A DNA stretch of 64,000 nt, taken from assembly GCA_001692895.1 (NCBI GenBank), contig KV748176.1:620001-684000 (forward strand), in the 5' to 3' direction. The translations under genes were made by a program, and so were the position numbers. Under the pieces are notes generated by a model. That model was not told the DNA's origin. It was given only the letters and a program-made list of their open reading frames with translations, and ran no database searches. How positions within the stretch are numbered: the first letter of the stretch is position 1; each line of letters starts with the position of its first letter. This document shows, in pieces, positions 58,240 through 64,000 of this stretch. The stretch is from Cenococcum geophilum 1.58. Lineage: Eukaryota; Ascomycota; Dothideomycetes; Gloniales; Gloniaceae.

Positions 58240-60084
58240 TAAATAGGGGGCGGCGTGGTTTTATAGGCAGGTAGTTATATATTAGCTAGTAATATAGTAG
58301 AGTTCAACATGCCTACTTATTTAGGCCTCTACCCTAGTTTTCTAGTACTTTAGTCCTAGTCTATAAGCAGTTGGCTGCCACTACCTAATACGGGGATTCT
58401 CACCAGTTCTTTCAGATATCTTATAACGGGATTAGCCCAAGTACTAGTCCGCCCCCCCGCGGTCTATATAAGAGTTTCCTTCTAGAGTTGGTACGCTTTC
58501 GCACGGCTTAGGAGCCTTCCATAGCCTCTAGTTTTACGCTTCTCTTTATTATTTCCGCCAGCGCGGGTATAAGCTACCATTTACAGGGGTCGCAACTCCC
58601 GTCTTACGCGCCTACTAGCGTAATCCTACAAGGGCGTCGTGGCTGCATCCTGCAATGTAGCTAGGTATACCTTCTACGGTCGAGGCCTAGCCAAAACCTC
58701 TCCCGCCTAAGTAACTCCTGTTTGCTCCTTAAGCGTACCTCACTAGCGTACTGCCCTAGCGAGCAGTCGTACTGCCCTAGCGAGCAGTCGTACTGCCCTA
58801 GCGAGCAGTTATACTGCCCTGGCGAGCAGTCGTACTGCCCTAGCGAGCAGTTATACTGCCCTGGCGAGCAGTCGTACTGCCCTAGCAAACAGTCCTATCT
58901 ATTAGTACACCGACACGCGCATCCGTTCTCTCGAGCCACGTAGTAGTCTCTCCGGCCAGGACGTGATCCTACCTACCTACTAGGTACACTAGGGGTCAGA
59001 GCCCAGCTAAGGGGTAAGGTCCCTAGAGCCAGCAGTAGCTACTATACACTACGCCCCGCGGGAGGTTTTAATTCCTATTTCGCGTTGCCTGTAAGAGTCT
59101 CCTCATAACAGGCCGACCGTGTCTTACAGAATAGGTTATAGACTAGGTCCCGTGCCAGGCGACCTACCTTACCCTATTCTACTAACTAAGCTTATATCCC
59201 CCCTTATTATAAGCTAGCCTATGTCTCTAACCGTCGAGACCTCGTCCAACTGGCCTATGTTTCCCCTACAGCCTCCCCCATATATATATGCATTTGCGTA
59301 TACGTCAGGTTACGTGCACCACGCCTATTAAGACCCTCCTATGAGTCGCCTTTTGACGCTATGGGGCCGTCGAAGCTGGCCTGTGTTTCCGCTGCCTAGA
59401 GCTTTGCCCGTGTTTCCACCTCGTTGGGCCGTCTGGTCGCCGTCGCGTCGCCGTCGCGTCGCCGTCGCGTCACTATCGTCCAGGTCGCGCGCACCACGCC
59501 TATTAAGACCCTCTTTTAAGTCACCTGGGTACCAGATAGACCCTCGTAGAGGGGCCTTAACGAGTTCTCTAGGCAGGGCCTTAACAAGTTCTTCGCGGTG
59601 GCCTTGGGGCCTTAATAAGTTTCGTATGAGGTATCTGCGACGCGTTAACCTTAACAAGTTCTTATAAAAAAGGGTTTCCCTACGCCCTCGTCTTGCGATC
59701 TTAGAGCTAGTGCAAGCCCAAGGGTGTCCTGTTATACGACTAGGACGCGTCTACGTTGACTAGCTGATAATAAGGCCAGTTTCGGGCCTGGCTACGAGCT
59801 AGGTAGTCGTATATTGGGTGGTTTTCGTATCCCAGTTTCCCTTAATAGGCCTCCCTAGGTGGTAGAGCAGGAGCCTTAAGCGGAGGCAGTGAGGCTCCTG
59901 GTAGTATTAGGGGCGATGCTTCGTACGCGTCGCGAGCTCAACACCACAGAACCGCGACGACAGCGCTGCATGCGCTGCGGCGGCTCCCTACCATCGCCTC
60001 TGCACTTAGCCATCAAAAGGAACGATTTCCTGATGATGTTTCCACCCGCGGCGACGTGGACGCGTGCAGTAGGGCTTCGCGGGC
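58240..60084 (-). promoter_or_regulatory. LINE 5' region with sub-repeats, spared by RIP
   Basis: About 1.8 kb of GC-rich sequence with normal CA/TG content. It holds a 21-bp tandem array (58741-58890). A CACCACGCCTATTAAGACCC repeat occurs at about 59318-59337 and 59491-59510, a CTGGCCTGTGTTTCC word near 59377 has a variant near 59250, and GGCCTTAACAAGTTCTT units recur at about 59541-59660. LINE promoters lie in the 5' region and often consist of repeats, so a promoter role is inferred. No gene was recognised in it. Confidence 0.6.
58741..58890. repeat. 21-bp minisatellite, 7 units
   Basis: Units of CGTACTGCCCTAGCGAGCAGT, some with TTATA for TCGTA or GG for AG. Frames of 73-75 codons on both strands over it are periodicity artefacts. 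Confidence 0.92.
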
Positions 60085-60098
60085 ATATAGTTAATATA

Positions 60099-61384
60099 GT
60101 TTTAAAATATAGCGGGTGCGTTATAAAGACTAAATAGTATAACTAATATTTTATAAAGCCTAAACTGGGTAATAAATATTATAAGCTACTTATGGCCTTC
60201 CGTAATCTAGCTCTAGTTAAATATAGTAATTATATTAAGCTTAGTAAAGTACTTAGTACTATAAAGTGCGTTAAGTGTCTTATGGACTAGTAGTAGTAAA
60301 TACTAATTCTTAATAGTAACTATATTTAGGCCTTAGTAGTTATAGTAGATTTATATACCACCGCTAGGTTTATAGTAAGAAGGAGTAGTACGGTAGCTAG
60401 TAAGGTTAATTTATAGATAAAACCCTTATCTAATATCTTGTTAATCCACTTCTTTACGCAACTAAGTTTAGTAGGTAAGAGTAGTCTATTTTTATAATAT
60501 AGGGCCTACTTTTTGGGTATAATCTTAATTTTATGGTCCTATAGTTAGTAAGGGGGCAGCTTATCTATATTTTTAGGGAGAAAGTGTTTAATATATTCGC
60601 GAAACTCTTTTAGTAAGTATTATAAAATATCTTTATAGGTTAATCCTAGTTTATCTTTTAGAAATTTCTTAATATTAGTATTAACTATCTTTTAGCGTAG
60701 AGACTTAGACTTTATTTTTAGGTTTATTTTAAGGAAGTTATAAAAATAAGGGGGTAGCGCTTTACGGGCTTCGTCTATTATATAATCGCCTTTTACTAGC
60801 CGGCGAAAAGATCTTTTAATAGGTTTAGTATTTCTATTAGGCCTATAGGCAGCTCCTTAAGCAGCTATTAATACTTTTCTTATTTAACTAGTTCTACTAG
60901 TTCCGCTATATAGATCCTTATTACCTTTACGTCTTTTTATTTACAGAACTAGGTAAAATTAACGGTATAAGTGTATCTAATATTATTTAGATTAGGGCGT
61001 ATTTAGTTTTTTAGTGCTATAGCTAGGCTAATATAGCTTAGTTAGCCTAGGGGGGGGGGGGGGNGGGGAATAAGGCGGCGGCTCTATATAGTACGCGTAG
61101 GAGATAGGTATAAGGTTAGGCGTTATAGGGGGGAGGTCTTAATTACTCTAGTTTCGGTCTTAGCTATAACGCCCTTAGCTATTATATATGTAGTTATATA
61201 TATATATAGTAAATAACTTAGGGTTAGGTATTTTATTCGTTAACCTAGGTTAAGTAAGTATATATAGGGGGCTTAAGGTTCTAGTAGTATTTATTTTTTA
61301 GGGGATAAGGTAGTAGTTTAGTCTTCAAAAATCTCTACTTAGTTATAAGGGGATTTTATAGATAGGGGGCTATAAGGATATAAT
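60099..61384 (-). pseudogene. Minus gypsy pol remnant (RT start, upstream region)
   Basis: Reverse counterpart of about 46400-47640 of the plus copy. RT start is readable near 60430-60560. Near 61330-61384 the match skips part of the sister sequence (internal deletion) before another LTR begins at 61385. Confidence 0.8.
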
Positions 61385-61916
61385 TGTGGAACAGAATAGA
61401 TTGGTAAGAGAGACAAATCCTTAAGGAGGTAAGGCCTTTAGGATTGTGGAGACTATATACTATAGGCACGTGCCTTTAGTACATAACCGGCAACCAAGGG
61501 GCGTCTAGGGGTTGTCCTAAGGGCAACCTAAGGTGTCCGCAATAATATCCCTTATATTACCCCCCCCCCTTCTTATAGTCGGCCCCTAATCGCTATTACC
61601 TTATAGTAAGGAGATTATAAGGGCTTGTCCTAGAAGAAGTTCGGAGAGATATTAGAGAGGTGTTGGTATAACGCTATATATTATCTATCTATCTAACCCC
61701 TACTTTAAACTCCTAAAAAACCTTAATAAGGAAAAAATATAACTAGAGAAAAGACGTAAGGATTGCTAGGAGACCTATTAAAAGCTTACTAAAAGCATGC
61801 TAGTGACTACCTAGGCTAATATAGGGATTTTTATACAACTCTGCTTCTAATCCTTTATGCTAGTCTATAATTAATCACAAGTATTATAGGTAATTTAGTG
61901 TTTTAGTATAGTTCCG
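61385..61916 (-). mobile_element. 3' end of a minus-strand LTR element
   Basis: An LTR of about 172 bp (61385-61556) has TGTGGAAC at its outer edge and CCTTATA at the inner one. It shares AAATCCTTAAGG, GGCACGTGCCTT and CCTAAGGG-type words with the reverse complement of the 226-bp chromovirus LTR. A C-run (about 61560-61569), the complement of a polypurine tract, follows it, so this is the 3' LTR of a minus-strand element. About 350 bp of internal sequence survive before the next insertion at 61922. Confidence 0.7.
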
Positions 61917-61921
61917 TAGAA

Positions 61922-62345
61922 TGTTACGGACGCTTTAAGTACAATATTACGACTACTTAGAGAAGAGACGGAAGAAGCTAGTTGGTTAATACAAGTATAG
62001 TCCAGAATGGAGCCGATAGAACTATATGACAAGGAATAGTAACCAAGGTCACATAATGTAATCTGTATAATCTATATAATCTATATAATCTATAATAGAG
62101 TAGATAAAGCACACGGATATTATATATAAGAAGGATTTTATAGGAGTACGGTTGTGTATTTAAGGACCCTTAGTCCCTACCTAGATAGTTCCTTCCTTAT
62201 AGTAATTCTCAGAATATAATTAGAGTTAATCTGTTAGGCAACTACTCTACCAATTATTATTATGTTGTTAACTTTAACTTATATTACCTACACACCTAGC
62301 CTAATAATAAGCCCATTATAGTTCCTACTATAAGGTTCCGTTACA
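61922..62345 (+). repeat. 5' LTR, 424 bp
   Basis: Right half matches 4804-5220. The left half differs and holds a TATAATCTA tandem run (about 62060-62095) where the other copy has GTAGGAACG repeats. Confidence 0.85.
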
Positions 62346-62390
62346 TAATTACTACCTAGTTACGGTATTAAGTATAGAAAGTTAAATAAT

Positions 62391-64000
62391 ATGCTACCAA
62401 AAGCAGCCACTATAACGCCATTAACGGCAGCAACTACATTAAGGTTAGGTAACGATACTAGTATAGCAGATACTAACTTATAGCAACCTATAACGGTCGG
62501 ACAGCTACAAGAGATAGTTAACCAGTTAATAGAAAATAATATAATATTGGAAAATAGGATTAACGGGATAGGCGCAGCAAAGGTTAAGTTACCATTAATT
62601 AAAAGATACTTAGGTAAGAGATCGAAGCTTAAAGGATTCCTTATATAAATATACTTTAAGGTAGCACAGAAAGGAGCAAAGCTAGTAATACCTATAGATT
62701 AAATAGTATACGCAGGATTGTTCTTAATAGGAAGAGCACTTAAGTAGTTTAAGCCTTACCTTATATAAATCTAGGCAAATAGAATAATAACTACAAACTA
62801 AGAGGTACGGTTTATGTTCTTAAGCTAAAATAAATTTATAAAGTAACTTATATAAATATTCGGAGACCTAGAGGCAGTAACTACGGCGGAAAGAAAACTC
62901 TAAGATATTACGTAATGAACCTTAGTAATTAAGTATATAATATAGTTCCAGATATTAGCAATATAAGTTAAGTAGAATAATAGGGCGCTTATAGCACAGT
63001 ATAAATAGGGACTTAAGGCTAAAGTCTAGGACGCGATTATCCTAATATAAGATACGGACACCTTAAGGGAACTAATAGATTAAGTAATTAAGATTAATAA
63101 TTAGATCTACCAAAGGGAACAGGCTAAGAGAGGTTAGGATAGAGTTTTATAGTTATATAAGGCGCAGAGTACGCAACAATAAAAGCTAAGTTAGAAACTA
63201 TAGTATAGCGCGGAGCTAATAGACCTAAGTAGTACTAGAGAAGCCTATAAGAGATAGAGTAAGCAACTATAGAAACCTAGGGGATAAGGATTAAGTAATT
63301 AAAGGTCTAAGGAGTAGAGGCTAAATTAGGGATCTTAACAGCAAAAGACATTTAGGCGGACTCTATAGCAAGAAAAATCGTTTAAAGAAGGAGCTTATAT
63401 AAATTGCGGAAAATAGGGTTATTATATTAGAGACTATAGAAGTAGGTAGAGTTACTATATAGTAAAAGGTATAAGACTAGTAGACGATATATATATATAG
63501 AGGGACGACAATATACTGCGAGGAACAAAAGAATATTTAATTAAAAGTTTTATGTTTTGTTATAATAACGCATACCAAATTTATAAGAACGCTAAGTATA
63601 GCGCAAGCTATTGGCTATAAGAGCTAGCACCTATAGAATATAGAGGAACTAATAAACTAGTTTATAAATCGGATATTAAGGATAATAAATTTAATATAGG
63701 CGAAACATTTTGTAACAATAAGGTAATAAGAGCGGGTTACTAGGAACACACAGCTATTAAAGATATTATACTAGAGGTAGAGGATAATTCCACTATAGAA
63801 TAGGGAACATTAGTAGGGATTAAAACCCCACTAGACATAATATCTATCGCTTTATAAAACGCAAGAGAAGTAGGACAGCAAACTACTTTAGCACTTAATA
63901 AAGGCAAAAGGCTAAAGGCTTAAGATTCTTAAGATAAGATAAAAGACAACTAAGATTCTTAAGACAAAATAAGGTAAGCTTAAGGACCTATAATAGACGA
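62391..64000 (+). pseudogene. Gypsy gag remnant (partial)
   Basis: The ATG at 62391 opens MLPKAATITPLTAATTLR. The frame runs on with ITVGQLQEIVNQLIENN, then a capsid-like part, and at about 63388-63440 a damaged zinc knuckle (INCGK-GYYIRDYR, family CxxCGKxGHxxxxC with two Cys and the His altered). Protease-like sequence may begin near 63640 and is cut by the window end. Stops throughout. Confidence 0.8.

Larger units (their letters stand above)
53090..60084 (-). mobile_element. Full-length Tad1-like LINE
   Basis: An exact 14-bp duplication ATATAGTTAATATA flanks it (53076-53089 and 60085-60098). In minus orientation its 3' end carries a short (TTA)n tail (53090-53101). It has the Tad layout: long 5' region, ORF1 with CCHC knuckles, then ORF2 with endonuclease, RT, RNase H and a C-terminal zinc motif. 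At 6995 bp with a precise TSD it is probably complete rather than 5'-truncated. The coding part is RIP-mutated; the 5' 1.8 kb is not. Confidence 0.92.
43071..61384 (-). mobile_element. Ty3/gypsy element, minus strand, split by a sister copy and a LINE
   Basis: 3' LTR at 43071-43266 (196 bp), followed by the complement of a polypurine tract (TACTCCCCTCCTTAAAAGG). Internal pieces lie at 43267-43783, 50732-53075 and 60099-61384. They read continuously once the insertions at 43789-50726 and 53090-60084 are removed, and each piece matches the sister copy in reverse (for example 51290-51360 against 49380-49450, and 60430-60700 against 47040-47300). The 5' end is lost near 61384, where another LTR begins. 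A poly-G run with one N (61050-61068) replaces a short C-run of the sister. Confidence 0.88.
61922..64000 (+). mobile_element. Ty3/gypsy element, 5' LTR and gag, runs off the window
   Basis: 5' LTR 61922-62345 (starts TGTTACGG, ends CCGTTACA), then gag from 62391. Same family as 1766-5220 by LTR match. The candidate left target site is GTAGA (61917-61921); the right one lies outside the window. Confidence 0.85.

Noticed and set aside
58661..58943. Open frames of 75 (-) and 73 (+) codons
   Set aside because: Translation of the 21-bp minisatellite in the LINE 5' region.
59328..59667. Overlapping open frames of about 109 codons on both strands
   Set aside because: Low-complexity, sub-repeat-driven, and inside the untranslated LINE 5' region; no family resemblance.
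59889..60137. 82-codon plus-strand open frame
   Set aside because: It runs across the 5' end of the LINE and its TSD into the gypsy element, so it cannot be a native gene.
61050..61068. Poly-G run as a polypurine tract or G-quadruplex of an element end
   Set aside because: No LTR adjoins it, and the sister copy has only a short C-run at the matching place; with the N inside, a slippage or assembly artefact is more likely.

Overview
The window looks like an AT-rich, gene-poor block from a filamentous ascomycete (Pezizomycotina). Three things point there. First, most of it carries the mark of repeat-induced point mutation (RIP): CpA and TpG are almost gone and TpA is in great excess. In the 120 bases from 34381 I count about 23 TA against one CA and one TG; in the 120 bases from 10441, inside the HET gene, I count 3 TA, 8 CA and 8 TG. 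Second, the only host-type gene is a HET-domain (heterokaryon incompatibility) gene, a family of filamentous ascomycetes. Third, the transposons are typical fungal ones: chromodomain Ty3/gypsy, Ty1/copia, a Tad1-like LINE, pogo/Fot1 and hAT. I found no intact host gene, no rRNA or tRNA, no CRISPR array and no centromere or telomere repeat. The species cannot be named.

Layout. 1-1765: degraded sequence with a LINE reverse-transcriptase remnant and small tandem or palindromic repeats. 1766-5220: 3' half of a chromodomain gypsy element (+) with a 197-bp insertion. 5448-7499: pogo-like DNA transposon. About 7980-12600: an island nearly free of RIP, holding a GACCACG-repeat patch and a HET pseudogene (9376-11553) with ten in-frame stops and no frameshift. 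11759-20743: copia element (-), TSD CTTCC, holding a solo LTR (13019-13231, TSD GGTTC) and a hAT element (13727-17290, TSD CTTATCTA). 21001-42956: one gypsy element (-), TSD TAGAG, whose integrase/3'-LTR part has been turned round by an inversion with breakpoints near 21112 and 37943. Inside it sit a 249-bp element (21707-21955, TSD TATAG), a chromovirus (21974-30846, TSD TATAA), a second gypsy (31376-37566, TSD GAGGC) and a fold-back element (41726-42392, TSD TTATTAAT). The chromovirus itself carries a 2-kb TIR-bounded insertion packed with five different tandem arrays. 43071-61384: another gypsy (-), split by a sister copy in the opposite orientation (43789-50726, TSD ATTAT) and by a full-length Tad1-like LINE (53090-60084, TSD ATATAGTTAATATA). 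61385-61916: 3' end of a minus-strand LTR element. 61922-64000: 5' LTR and gag of a gypsy of the same family as the one at 1766-5220.

None of the transposon genes appears functional. Most keep one reading frame for hundreds of codons but are full of TAG/TAA stops and Asp-to-Asn changes, as RIP produces. The sequences that escaped RIP (solo LTR at 13019, fold-back at 41726, minisatellites at 27342-29055, LINE 5' region at 58240-60084) are short, young or locally single-copy, and they are the most informative parts. Element boundaries were found by eye from direct repeats, inverted ends and target-site duplications; the TSDs quoted are exact matches read from the sequence. Internal gene limits are approximate.
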